DNA of 64,000 nt from Candidatus Rokuibacteriota bacterium (GTDB taxonomy: Bacteria > Methylomirabilota > Methylomirabilia > Rokubacteriales > CSP1-6), in contig JACPCW010000133.1 in the NCBI GenBank assembly GCA_016184365.1, positions 22,167 through 86,166 of the forward strand. Reading direction: 5' to 3'. The notes beneath the pieces were generated by a model. That model was not told the origin of the DNA, made no database searches, and saw nothing but the letters and a program-made list of their open reading frames with translations. Shown in pieces: positions 23,257 to 31,435 of the stretch. The position numbers and the translations under genes were made by a program. The first letter of the stretch is position 1. Each line of letters starts with the position of its first letter.

Positions 23257-24169
23257 ACGCGAGGTCGACGAGGAGATTGACGGCGACCACGGTCGTGACC
23301 ACGACGACGTTGATGGCCTGGATGACGGGATAGTCCCGCTCCGTGATCGCGTCGAACAGGAAGCGGCCCATGCCGGGCAGCCCGAAAATGGACTCGAAGA
23401 TGACGGTGCCGCTCAGGATCTGCGCGATCTGGATCCCGAGCACGGTCACGACCGGGATGAGCGCGTTCTTCAGGCAGTGCTTGAGGACGATGCGGCGTTC
23501 CGCCAGGCCCTTGGACCAGGCGGTCCGCACGAAGTCCATTCTGAGGACCTCGAGGAGCTGCGTCCGTGTCAGTCGCATGATCGACGCGGCGGAGGCGATG
23601 CCCAGCAGGCAGCCGGGGACGAGGAACTGCGTCACGTGCCGCCACGGATCCCGCTCGAAGCCGGTGAACTCGATGGAGGGGCTCCAGCCGAAATAGATCG
23701 CCGGCAGCACGACCACGAGCGTGCCCAGCCAGAACCCCGGCATGGAGAGACCGAGGATCGCGGCGCTGCGTGCCCCGTAGTCGCGCAGGCTATCCTGTCG
23801 CACCGCCGACACCACCCCGATCGGCGTACCGACCAGGATCGCGAAGGCCACGGCGACCGCGCCGAGCTCGAGGCTGATCGGCAGCCGTCGCAGCAACTCC
23901 TGGAGCACGGGGCGTCCGGTGTAGAGCGACTGCCCGAAGTCGCCGCGCACCAGCCGGCTCATCCAGTCGAGGTACTGCACGTGGATCGGCCGGTCGAGCC
24001 CGAGCTTCGCCCGCATCTCCTCCAGGTCCTGGGCGTACTGGTTTTCCTCCATCATCAGGACGACGACGTCCCCGGGGATCAGCCGGGAGAGCGAGAAGAC
24101 GATCACGGTGGCGATGAGCAGCGAGGGAATCGCCACCAGCAGGCGTTTGAGCGCGTACTTGCCGATCAC
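23225..24169 (-). CDS. Peptide/nickel-type ABC transporter permease (DppB-like)
   Basis: 314 residues. N-terminal helix with YALKRLLVAIPSLLIATVIV, periplasmic segment LGLDRPIHVQYLDWMSRLVR then GDFGQSL (family signature), five further helices, and the EAA-type loop VLRMDFVRTAWSKGLAERRI. Forms a heterodimeric channel with the DppC-like protein. The gene is 52 nt downstream of the binding-protein gene and separated from it by a 13-bp perfect hairpin. Confidence 0.93.
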   Translation of the reverse strand: MIGKYALKRLLVAIPSLLIATVIVFSLSRLIPGDVVVLMMEENQYAQDLEEMRAKLGLDRPIHVQYLDWMSRLVRGDFGQSLYTGRPVLQELLRRLPISLELGAVAVAFAILVGTPIGVVSAVRQDSLRDYGARSAAILGLSMPGFWLGTLVVVLPAIYFGWSPSIEFTGFERDPWRHVTQFLVPGCLLGIASAASIMRLTRTQLLEVLRMDFVRTAWSKGLAERRIVLKHCLKNALIPVVTVLGIQIAQILSGTVIFESIFGLPGMGRFLFDAITERDYPVIQAINVVVVTTVVAVNLLVDLAYAYLDPRIRY

Positions 24170-24179
24170 GCCGGCTACC

Positions 24180-24209
24180 GGGGCCGGGCGGGACGACCCG
24201 CCCGGCCCC
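24180..24209 (-). terminator. Intra-operon hairpin between binding-protein and permease genes
   Basis: GGGGCCGGGCGGG-ACGA-CCCGCCCGGCCCC is a perfect 13-bp stem in the 52-nt spacer. Hairpins here are known to raise binding-protein mRNA above permease mRNA by partial termination or by protecting the 3' end of the upstream message. Confidence 0.65.
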
Positions 24210-24221
24210 GCCCGTGACGGG

Positions 24222-25838
24222 CTACTTGTTCCACCACGCGGCCATGAGCCGGCCGCCGTAGTCGTAGCCGAGGTTCGGCCCGAAGTTCTCGAGCTTCGGG
24301 TCCAGCGCCGCGATGTAGATGCCGGACGCCAGGCGGATGTAGTAGGCCTGCTTGGCGATGTGCTTCTGGATGTCGTGGATCTGCTGGCGCCGCTTCTTGT
24401 CGTCGAGGGTGCGGCTCGAGTTCAGGATCATGTCGGCCAGCGCCGGGTCGTTGACGTGGCTCTGGTTCTTCGGCTCCCCTGGCAGGTACTGCGCCAGGAA
24501 GTTGTACGCCTCGAGGGCGGGGAACTGCGGGCCCATCATGAGCGCATCCTGCTTGCCCTGGTAGGCCGTCGCGAAGTACGCGGCGTACGGTTTCTCGATC
24601 ACCTTCACGTCGACGCCGACGTCCTTCCAGAACTTCACGCACATCTGGACGGCGTCGATCAGCTCCTGGGAGCCGTACGTGGCGTACTCGAGCGTGGTGC
24701 TGAAGCCGCCGCCGAGCCCGGCCTCCTTGAGGAGCTTCTTCGCCTCGTCGGGATGGAACTGATCGTACTTCCGGCCCTCGCCGAGCTGATCGTGGGGGAT
24801 CGACCACGCGGCGATCGCGGCCGGCACCGGCGGGTTCATGACGCCCACGCCTTCGGCCGTCGCCTGGAGGATGGCCTGCCGGTCGACGGCCATGGACAGC
24901 GCCTTGCGGACGCGGATGTCGTCGAACGGCTTCTTGTCGATCCGCATGCCGACGTGCGTCATGACGTTCGCCGGGAACTCGACGTACCGGAGATTCGGCC
25001 GCTTCTCCTTGACGATCTTCCAGTCCTGCCGGCGGATCATCATGCCCGGGAACTCCGGGCCGGCATCGAGCTGCCCGGTGACGAAGGCCGCGAGCCGCGC
25101 CGCCGGGTCGTTGAAGTCGATCGCCTCGACGCGCTCGATGTACGGCAGCCCCGAGCGGAAATAGTCGGGGTTGCGCACGAAGACGCTCCGGACTTTCGAC
25201 TCGTGCCGGTCGAGCATCCACGGGCCCGTGCCGATGACCGCCTCCGGCTTCTTGAGGTCGGCGAACTGCTCCACCGCCTCCTTGGCGACGATGCAGAGCG
25301 CCATCGGCGTCGCGATGAAGTCGAGGAACCAGGCGTTGGGCTCCTTCAGCGTGAACTTGACCGTGTACGGGTCGACCACGTCCACCCGGTCGAGCGCGTT
25401 CATCATGTGCCGGTTCGCGTTGCCCTTGATGGTCATGAACCGGTCGAACGTGTACTTGACGTCGTCGGCCTTGAGCTCGCGGCCGTTCACGGGCGGCTTC
25501 TTGTGCCAGCGGACACCCTTGCGGAGCTTGAAGACGTACGTCTTCTCGTCCGGCTGGCTCCACGACTCCGCCAGGTCGCCCTCGAAGTCGAAGGTCCCCG
25601 GCTTCACGGCCGGCCCGGTCTTGTGCATCAGGAGCCGGCTGTGCGTGAAGCTCAGGTTGATCATGGTCGTGTACGACGCGGTGAGGTGCGGGTCGAAGTG
25701 CGGGGGTGTGTAGCCGCGGAAGCGGAACTCGCCGCCGCGCTTCGGCGCACCCTGCGCACGCGCCGCGGACGGCGTGAGCGCGGTGCCGGCGATCGTCATT
25801 CCACCGAGGGCCAGGAGGTCGCGACGGGACAGGTTCAT
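24222..25838 (-). CDS. ABC transporter substrate-binding protein, family 5, Tat-exported
   Basis: 538 residues. Tat signal peptide with SRRDLLA (4-10), a hydrophobic stretch and an ASARA-like cleavage area near 28. The mature part has the SBP_bac_5 pattern: DLAESWSQPDEKTYVFKLRK, GVRWHKKPPVNGRELKADDV, YTFDRFM, VVDPYTVKFTLKEP and the late WKDVGVDVKVIEKPY. Binds oligopeptides or similar ligands in the periplasm. Twin-arginine export of a folded binding protein is common in soil bacteria. It heads the transport part of the operon, 13 nt after the ligase gene. Confidence 0.92.
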   Translation of the reverse strand: MNLSRRDLLALGGMTIAGTALTPSAARAQGAPKRGGEFRFRGYTPPHFDPHLTASYTTMINLSFTHSRLLMHKTGPAVKPGTFDFEGDLAESWSQPDEKTYVFKLRKGVRWHKKPPVNGRELKADDVKYTFDRFMTIKGNANRHMMNALDRVDVVDPYTVKFTLKEPNAWFLDFIATPMALCIVAKEAVEQFADLKKPEAVIGTGPWMLDRHESKVRSVFVRNPDYFRSGLPYIERVEAIDFNDPAARLAAFVTGQLDAGPEFPGMMIRRQDWKIVKEKRPNLRYVEFPANVMTHVGMRIDKKPFDDIRVRKALSMAVDRQAILQATAEGVGVMNPPVPAAIAAWSIPHDQLGEGRKYDQFHPDEAKKLLKEAGLGGGFSTTLEYATYGSQELIDAVQMCVKFWKDVGVDVKVIEKPYAAYFATAYQGKQDALMMGPQFPALEAYNFLAQYLPGEPKNQSHVNDPALADMILNSSRTLDDKKRRQQIHDIQKHIAKQAYYIRLASGIYIAALDPKLENFGPNLGYDYGGRLMAAWWNK

Positions 25839-25851
25839 GGGCTCTCCTCTG

Positions 25852-27339
25852 TTAACGCGTCATTGCGCGGAGCTCTTTGCGGAGAATCTTGCCGATCGGG
25901 CTCTTCGGCAGCGACGGCAGGATCCGCACGTCCCTGGGACACTTGAACTTCGCCAGGCGTTCCTGACAGAACGCGATCACGTCCTCCGGCGTGACGTCGA
26001 CGCCGCTCTTCGGCACGACCCACGCCATCACTTCCTCGCCCATCAGCGGGTCGCGCATGCCGACCACCGCGGCCTCGGCGATCTTCGGATGCGCGTACAG
26101 CACGTCTTCGACCTCGCGCGGGTAGACGTTGAAGCCGCCGCGGATGATCAGATCCTTCTTGCGCTCGACGACGAAGAGGAAGCCGTCCTCGTCGAGGCGC
26201 CCCATGTCGCCCGTGTGGAGCCAGCCATTCTTCAGCGTCGTCGCCGTTTCGTCCGGGAGCCCGTAGTATCCGAGCATCACGTTCGGTCCGCGCACGCAGA
26301 TCTCGCCGATCTCGTCGCGCGGCACGTCGCGGTCCTCGTCGTCGAAGATCCGCACCTCGACCCCCGGGATCGGCTGGCCGACGGACCCGAGCTTGCGCAC
26401 GCCGGACAGCCGATGCGCCGACACGACGGGCGACGCCTCCGTCAGCCCGTAGCCTTCGAGCAGGCGGCCGCCGAACTTCTTCTCGAACGGCGCGACGATC
26501 TCGACGGGCAGCGGTGCGGCGCCCGATCCCCACGCGCGCATCGAGGACGTGTCGAAGTTGCCGGCGCCGGGGTACTGCAGGAGGTAGACGTACATCGTCG
26601 GAACGCCGGCCATCGCCTGGACGCGATACGTCTGGATCGTCTCGAGCACGAGATCGGGGTTGAACCAGCGCAGCAGGACGCCGCGGGTGCCGAGGATGTT
26701 GCCGGAGTTCATGAGCGTCAGGCCGTACGAGTGCGAGAGCGGCAGCACGGCGAGGTTGTAGCGCTCGCGGTCGAGCTCGGAGAGGCTCGCGGCCGATCGC
26801 GCGTTCGCTTCGAGGTTGCGGTGCGACAGCGCAACGCCCTTGGGCCGTCCCGTGGTGCCCGACGTGTAGAGGATGACGGCGATGTCGTCGTCCGCGCGAT
26901 CGACCATCGTGAACGCGTCCGGCTCGCGGGCGATGAGCTCGTCCCACGCGATCGCGCCCGGCGCGTCGCCGCCGACGAGGACCGTGTCGCCCGGGAAGCC
27001 ATCGGCCTTTGCGGCGAGCTCCGGTGAGGTGATGACGAGCTTCGCGCCCGAATCGCCGAGGATGTGCCGCACCTCTTCCGCGTTCAGCAGGAAGATGATC
27101 GGCACGACCACGGCGCCGGTTTTCAGGATGCCGGCGTACGCCTGCAGCACTTCGGGGCAGTTCGGCAGCATGACGACGACGCGATCGCCGGCGGCGATGC
27201 CGCGCTTCCGCAGCGCGTTCGCGAGCCGGTCGGCCTGCCGCTGCTGCTCGACGTTCGTGAGCTCGCGGCCTTCGAAGACCAGCGAGACGAACTCGCCGTA
27301 GGTGCGGACGTTCTCCTCGCCGAGCGCCGCGAGGTTCAT
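25852..27339 (-). CDS. AMP-dependent acyl-CoA synthetase/ligase
   Basis: 495 residues. ANL superfamily: P-loop YTSGTTGRPKGVALSH (158-173), LPLSHSYGLTL, GYGLTEASPVV (A5 motif), DEDGFLFVVERKKDLIIRGG (A8 hinge) and C-terminal LPKSPIGKILRKELR with the catalytic Lys. Activates a carboxylic acid through an acyl-AMP to the CoA thioester. The ATG overlaps the stop of the 27-codon relic (ATGA). Together with the MaoC and CitE-like genes and the importer, it suggests uptake and activation of an organic acid or acyl compound. Confidence 0.92.
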   Translation of the reverse strand: MNLAALGEENVRTYGEFVSLVFEGRELTNVEQQRQADRLANALRKRGIAAGDRVVVMLPNCPEVLQAYAGILKTGAVVVPIIFLLNAEEVRHILGDSGAKLVITSPELAAKADGFPGDTVLVGGDAPGAIAWDELIAREPDAFTMVDRADDDIAVILYTSGTTGRPKGVALSHRNLEANARSAASLSELDRERYNLAVLPLSHSYGLTLMNSGNILGTRGVLLRWFNPDLVLETIQTYRVQAMAGVPTMYVYLLQYPGAGNFDTSSMRAWGSGAAPLPVEIVAPFEKKFGGRLLEGYGLTEASPVVSAHRLSGVRKLGSVGQPIPGVEVRIFDDEDRDVPRDEIGEICVRGPNVMLGYYGLPDETATTLKNGWLHTGDMGRLDEDGFLFVVERKKDLIIRGGFNVYPREVEDVLYAHPKIAEAAVVGMRDPLMGEEVMAWVVPKSGVDVTPEDVIAFCQERLAKFKCPRDVRILPSLPKSPIGKILRKELRAMTR

Positions 27340-27419
27340 CCGCCGCGCGTGCGCTCGCGGACCGCGCCGAGCGCGCCGTCGAAGATCGCGATCGCTTCGT
27401 CGATGTCGGCGTCCGTCAT
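27336..27419 (-). pseudogene. 27-codon ORF resembling the C-terminus of a class III aminotransferase
   Basis: ATG 27419, AAGGTGG ribosome site, TGA overlapping the ligase ATG. The peptide MTDADIDEAIAIFDGALGAV looks like the last helix of a class III PLP aminotransferase; the intact one at 53.8-55.1 kb ends HTEADVERTLRVFDAALAAV. It is therefore either a relic of such a gene deleted from the operon or a leader-type ORF now used to couple translation of the ligase. Confidence 0.5.
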
Positions 27420-27446
27420 GAATCCACCTTGGCCAGAGAGTGCGCG

Positions 27447-27452
27447 ATTATA
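27447..27452 (-). promoter_or_regulatory. Possible internal -10 box (TATAAT)
   Basis: A perfect TATAAT on the minus strand overlaps the stop codon of the CitE-like gene and lies 27 nt before ATG 27419. It could give an internal start for the ligase and transporter genes; it may also be chance. Confidence 0.3.
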
Positions 27453-28332
27453 GCCCCGCCGCGCGGGCGACGACTTTCCGGGCCCGGGCGAGGTGCGGCG
27501 CGTCGACCATCTGGCCCTTGAACCGGAACGCGAAGAGCCCGCGCTTCCCGTGCGCGTCGAACTCGGCGATCAGCTCGCGCGCTTCGGCGAGCGCGTCCGG
27601 GGACGGCGTGAACACCTCGTTGATGACCGAAATCTGCGACGGGTGGATCGAGATCTTGCCGCTGAACCCCATCGCCACGCCCTCTTCGCACTCGCGCCGG
27701 AGCCCCGCGAGGTCGGCGATGTCGGTATAGACCGTATCGAGCCAGTCGACACCCGCGGCCGACGCGGCCACCGCACACATCACGCGCGCGTACCGCGGAA
27801 TGTCGAGGTATCGACCCTCGGCGTCGCGGACGCGCGGCAGGCCCATCGCCGCGCCGAGATCCTCGATGCCCCACGAGATGGCCACGGTGCGCGGGCTCGC
27901 CGTCGCCACCTCGTGGATGTTCAGCAGACCTTCCGGCGTTTCCGTCGCGATCAGCAGCAGCCGCGTCGTGCCGTTCGGAATGCCGTGCCGATGCTCCAGC
28001 CGATCGAGGTGTTGCGCGATCGCGCGCACGTCGGCCGCACGCCGTGGCTTGGGGACGACGTAGCCGTCGGGGCGCCCGGCGATCGTTTCTTCGAGGTCGA
28101 CGGCGCCGAGCTCGGTCGAGATCGGATTCATGCGCACCCACCGCTCCCGACCGCCGAAGTCCAGGTCGCTGAGCCAGCGGCGCACGATCGGGCGCGTCTC
28201 CGCCTTGCGATCGGGCGCCACGGCGTCCTCGAGATCGAGAATCAGGCCGTCGGCCGGCAGCGTCAGCGCCTTGTCCATCATGCGTTCGTTGCCGCCGGGC
28301 ACGAAGTGGACCGAACGCCGGCGGGGTCTCAC
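27448..28332 (-). CDS. CitE/HpcH-family CoA-ester lyase
   Basis: 294 residues from GTG 28332, which overlaps the TGA of the MaoC gene (GTGA). [40 protein letters not shown] (Mg2+ and substrate Asp/Glu region), [42 protein letters not shown] and [17 protein letters not shown] are the conserved beta-barrel motifs of malyl-CoA/citramalyl-CoA lyases. It would cleave or form a 3-hydroxyacyl-CoA such as malyl-CoA. A MaoC hydratase encoded just upstream suggests consecutive hydration and cleavage. Confidence 0.92.
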   Translation of the reverse strand: MRPRRRSVHFVPGGNERMMDKALTLPADGLILDLEDAVAPDRKAETRPIVRRWLSDLDFGGRERWVRMNPISTELGAVDLEETIAGRPDGYVVPKPRRAADVRAIAQHLDRLEHRHGIPNGTTRLLLIATETPEGLLNIHEVATASPRTVAISWGIEDLGAAMGLPRVRDAEGRYLDIPRYARVMCAVAASAAGVDWLDTVYTDIADLAGLRRECEEGVAMGFSGKISIHPSQISVINEVFTPSPDALAEARELIAEFDAHGKRGLFAFRFKGQMVDAPHLARARKVVARAAGL

Positions 28333-28793
28333 CGCGCCGCCGCCGGCTCGCGCTTGCGCATCATCGCGTTCCGCCGCGCGCGCATGACCGTCTCGCTGTT
28401 CTGGTTCACGGCGCGATGCTCGAACGTCACGATGCCCCACTGTGGGCGCGATTTCGACTCGCGCTTGTCGACGATCTCCGTCTCCGCGTAGATCGTGTCG
28501 CCGTGGAACACCGGGCGCGGGAACTCGATCTTGTCGAAGCCGAGATTGCCGACGGTCGTGCCGAGCGTCGTCTCGCCGACCGACAGGCCGACGGCGATGC
28601 CGAGCGTCAGCAGGCTGTTCACGAGGGGCTTGCCGAACTCCGCCTGCGCGGCCGCGTGGAAGTCGACGTGCAGCGGCTGCGGGTTCATCGTCAGGCACGA
28701 AAAGAAGACGTTGTCCGCCTCGGTGATCGTGCGACCGGGCTGATGGCGAAACGTCTGACCCACTTCGAGCTCTTCGAAATACTTGCCGGGCAT
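28329..28793 (-). CDS. MaoC-type acyl-CoA hydratase
   Basis: 154 residues, GGGAGG ribosome site. Single hotdog: [40 protein letters not shown] (catalytic His/Asp-type segment near 33-45), [20 protein letters not shown] and [20 protein letters not shown]. Similar to mesaconyl-CoA and related hydratases that sit beside CitE-like lyases. First gene of the minus-strand operon; a -10 box overlapping the divergent promoter at 28836 probably serves it. Confidence 0.9.
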   Translation of the reverse strand: MPGKYFEELEVGQTFRHQPGRTITEADNVFFSCLTMNPQPLHVDFHAAAQAEFGKPLVNSLLTLGIAVGLSVGETTLGTTVGNLGFDKIEFPRPVFHGDTIYAETEIVDKRESKSRPQWGIVTFEHRAVNQNSETVMRARRNAMMRKREPAAAR

Positions 28794-28835
28794 GCGTGGC
28801 CTCCCCCGCGTTCGCCTACGAGATCGAGCGGCGCA

Positions 28836-28841
28836 TATAAT
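28836..28841 (+). promoter_or_regulatory. Divergent promoter: TATAAT for the 2-hydroxyglutarate oxidase gene
   Basis: TATAAT lies 9 nt before the ATG at 28851 without a ribosome site. Its opposite strand reads TATTAT and is placed about 45 nt before the MaoC start, so one AT-rich core may drive both directions. Confidence 0.5.
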
Positions 28842-28850
28842 AGCCCGCCC

Positions 28851-30056
28851 ATGACGCAGGACATCGCCATCGTCGGAGGCGGCATCGTCGGGCTCGCGAC
28901 CGCGCGGGCGCTCCTCGAGCGTTCGCCGCGCCTGAGCATCACGATGCTCGAAAAGGAATCGCGGCTCGGCCAGCACCAGACGGGTCACAACTCCGGCGTC
29001 ATCCACTCCGGCATCTACTACAAGCCGGGGTCCTACAAGGCGAAGCAGTGCGTCGAGGGCGCGCGGCTGATGACGGAGTTCTGCGACAAGCACGGCATCA
29101 GGTACGAGCGCTGCGGCAAGGTGATCGTCGCCACGACGGCCGCGGAGCTGCCCCGGCTTCACACGCTCTTCGAGCGCGGCACCGCGAACGGCGTGGCCGG
29201 CCTGGAGCTCCTCGAGACCGACCGGCTCCGCGAGATCGAGCCGCACGCCGCCGCACTGCGCGGGATCTGGTCGCCGGCCACCGGCATCGTCGACTACAGC
29301 GAAGTGGTGGAGGCGCTGGCGCGCGAGCTGCGCGATCAGGGCCTGCGCATCGAGACCGGCGCCGGCGTGCGGCGCATCGTCCGCACGCGCGACGGCGTGA
29401 CGCTCGAGACGGCCAAGGGCGCGTTCACCGCGCGCCGCATGGTGAATTGCGCCGGCCTCTACTCCGATGTGATCGCGCGCATGGCGGGCGCGGCGACCGA
29501 CGTGCAGATCATTCCGTTCCGCGGCGAGTACTACATGATCCGGCCCGAGCGCCGGAGCCTGGTGAAGGGCCTGATCTACCCCGTGCCCGATCCGGAGTTT
29601 CCGTTCCTCGGCGTCCACTTCACGCGCACGGTGCACGGTGACGTCGAGGCGGGGCCGAACGCGGTGCTGGCGTTCGCCCGCGAGGGCTATCGGTTCACGC
29701 GGGTGAAGCCGACGGAGCTCGCGGGCACGCTCACCTTCCCCGGCTTCTGGCAGATGGCGCGCAAGTACTGGCGCACCGGCGCCTACGAGATGTACCGCTC
29801 GCTGTCGACCGGCGCGTTCGTGCGCGCGCTGCAGAAGCTCGTGCCGGACGTTCGGGAGAGCGACGTCGTGCCGGGTGGCGCCGGGATCCGCGCGCAGGCG
29901 GTGTCGCCGGACGGCTCGCTCGTCGACGACTTCCGCATCGTCACGGCCGCGGACGCCATCCACGTCGTCAACGCGCCGTCGCCGGGCGCGACGGCATCGC
30001 TCGCGATCGGCCGCCACATCGCCGGCCTCGCGGCGGAGACCTTCGGGCTCGGCTGA
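28851..30056 (+). CDS. lhgO: L-2-hydroxyglutarate oxidase/dehydrogenase
   Basis: 401 residues. FAD-dependent DAO fold: [20 protein letters not shown] (GxGxxG, 4-23), [20 protein letters not shown] (FAD loop typical of LhgO/L2HGDH), [17 protein letters not shown], a central [20 protein letters not shown] substrate domain and the closing [20 protein letters not shown]. It oxidises L-2-hydroxyglutarate to 2-oxoglutarate, passing electrons to the quinone pool at the membrane. Leaderless-type promoter. Convergent with ribB. Confidence 0.93.
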   Translation: MTQDIAIVGGGIVGLATARALLERSPRLSITMLEKESRLGQHQTGHNSGVIHSGIYYKPGSYKAKQCVEGARLMTEFCDKHGIRYERCGKVIVATTAAELPRLHTLFERGTANGVAGLELLETDRLREIEPHAAALRGIWSPATGIVDYSEVVEALARELRDQGLRIETGAGVRRIVRTRDGVTLETAKGAFTARRMVNCAGLYSDVIARMAGAATDVQIIPFRGEYYMIRPERRSLVKGLIYPVPDPEFPFLGVHFTRTVHGDVEAGPNAVLAFAREGYRFTRVKPTELAGTLTFPGFWQMARKYWRTGAYEMYRSLSTGAFVRALQKLVPDVRESDVVPGGAGIRAQAVSPDGSLVDDFRIVTAADAIHVVNAPSPGATASLAIGRHIAGLAAETFGLG

Positions 30057-30142
30057 AACGTTCGGGCTCAGCTGAGAGTTTGTGAAAATATCCCGGTGCC
30101 GGCTGATTCGCATGCGAAAAGCCCAGCAAAAATGGGGGTCCG

Positions 30143-30171
30143 AGCCGTGAATTCCGGATTAATTCACAGCT
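30143..30171. terminator. AT-rich hairpin between convergent lhgO and ribB
   Basis: AGCCGTGAATT and AATTCACAGCT (10 of 11 pairs) flank CCGGATT. It stands in an AT-rich 115-bp gap between two convergent stops and could work on both strands. Confidence 0.55.
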
Positions 30172-31287
30172 CTAGAGGTCGATCGGAACGGATTCGACGA
30201 CTTCGAGGCCGAAGGCCTCGAGGTGCGACAACCGCTTCGGCGCGTTCGTCAACAACCGCAGCCGCCTGAGCCCGAGGTCTCGCAGGATCTGGCCGCCGAT
30301 CCCGAAATCCCGCCGGTCCATGGGGCCGCCGCGCGTCTCGCTCCCGTCTTCGCCGATGCCCTCGGGCCGCAGATAGACGACCACGCCGTGGCCTTCGGCC
30401 TGGATGCGTGCCAGCGATGCCGCGAGCATGCGGTTCGACGGATGCGTCTTGTCGCCGAAGACGTCGCCGAGCAGATCGCGGCGATGCATGCGCACGAGCG
30501 TCGGCTCCGTCGTCTGCACCGGATGACCGGAGGGATCGAGCCGGCCGACGTCGCCGGCGCAGAACGCCAGATGCGGCATGCGATCGACGAGGCTCCGGTA
30601 GCGGATCACGGTGAAGCGCCCGTGATCGGTGTCGACGACGACACCCTCGTGCGGCGCCATGCGATGCACGAGGCGCTCGCGGCCGAGGCGGTACTGGATG
30701 ATCTGCTCGACGGTGCACATGCGCAGACCGTGCTCGCGACTGAAGGCTTCGAGCTCGGGCCGGCGCGCCATCTCTCCGTCGTCGCGAGACACCTCGCTGA
30801 TCACGGCCGCGGGATGAAGCCCCGCCAGGCGCATCAGGTCGACGGAGCCTTCCGTCTGTCCCGTTCGCACGAGCACGCCGCCGTCGCGCGCGCGGAGCGG
30901 CACCATGTGACCGGGACGCACGAGTTCGTCGGCCCGGGTCGCCGGATCCGCGAGCAGCCGGGCGGTCGCCGCGCGATCCGACGCCGAGATCCCGGTGCCG
31001 ATGCCGTGGCGCGGATGGCCGTCGACGGAGACGGCCATGGCCGTCCCACGAAGCGCGGTGTTCGACGCGGCCTGCGGATAGAGCTCGAGCCGGTCGCAGT
31101 CGAGCGCCGTCATCGCGACGCAGAGATATCCGGGCGTGTGACGCGTCATGAAGTTCACGAGCTCGGGCGTCGCCTTCTCGGCCGCGCAGACGAGATCGCC
31201 TTCGTTCTCGCGATCTTCGTCGTCCATCAGGATGATCGGCCGTCCGCGGCGCAGCTCGTCGAGCACTTCCGGGATCGTGGAGAGCAT
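30172..31287 (-). CDS. ribB: 3,4-dihydroxy-2-butanone 4-phosphate synthase with degenerate GTP cyclohydrolase II domain
   Basis: 371 residues. The N-terminal RibB domain (1-205) is intact: [75 protein letters not shown] and the acidic/His metal sites. The C-terminal RibA-like domain (215-371) keeps the outline ([23 protein letters not shown]) but lacks the three zinc Cys and the RCDCG segment of active GTP cyclohydrolase II. It therefore makes the four-carbon riboflavin precursor but probably not the pyrimidine one. Leaderless-type promoter; no FMN riboswitch seen. Confidence 0.92.
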   Translation of the reverse strand: MLSTIPEVLDELRRGRPIILMDDEDRENEGDLVCAAEKATPELVNFMTRHTPGYLCVAMTALDCDRLELYPQAASNTALRGTAMAVSVDGHPRHGIGTGISASDRAATARLLADPATRADELVRPGHMVPLRARDGGVLVRTGQTEGSVDLMRLAGLHPAAVISEVSRDDGEMARRPELEAFSREHGLRMCTVEQIIQYRLGRERLVHRMAPHEGVVVDTDHGRFTVIRYRSLVDRMPHLAFCAGDVGRLDPSGHPVQTTEPTLVRMHRRDLLGDVFGDKTHPSNRMLAASLARIQAEGHGVVVYLRPEGIGEDGSETRGGPMDRRDFGIGGQILRDLGLRRLRLLTNAPKRLSHLEAFGLEVVESVPIDL

Positions 31288-31295
31288 CGCGACTG

Positions 31296-31301
31296 AGTCT
31301 A
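31296..31301 (-). promoter_or_regulatory. -10 box of ribB
   Basis: TAGACT on the minus strand, 8 nt before the ATG at 31287. The upstream 130 nt show no FMN-riboswitch-like conserved loops. Confidence 0.45.
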
Positions 31302-31396
31302 CGACGACGCGAGACGGCGTGCGCGGAGCGCCGTAAAAATCGGTGACGTCCCGCTTGCGCGGACCGCATCACGGGTCGGCGCCGAAAACGGTAGGG

Positions 31397-31426
31397 TTGA
31401 CAAGGGTTTGCGAGTCAAAGTAGAAT
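31397..31426 (+). promoter_or_regulatory. Strong sigma70-type promoter of the DGQHR gene
   Basis: TTGACA (31397-31402), 18-nt spacer, TAGAAT (31421-31426), then 9 nt to the ATG at 31436 with no ribosome-binding site. This is the best -35/-10 pair in the window and makes the leaderless reading convincing. Confidence 0.7.
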
Positions 31427-31435
31427 TTTCGCACC

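Noticed and set aside
24108..25946. Long plus-strand frames opposite the binding protein and ligase genes
   Set aside because: Composition is typical of antisense frames in GC-rich DNA; no family motifs; the minus strand has convincing genes.
28329..30113. A 594-aa minus-strand reading frame across the lhgO gene
   Set aside because: Arg/Ala/His-rich mirror frame of lhgO; only its last 154 codons (MaoC) are a real gene.
31288..31395. FMN riboswitch before ribB
   Set aside because: Only about 110 nt to the next promoter, no conserved FMN-aptamer loops, and the -10 box is 8 nt before the ATG.
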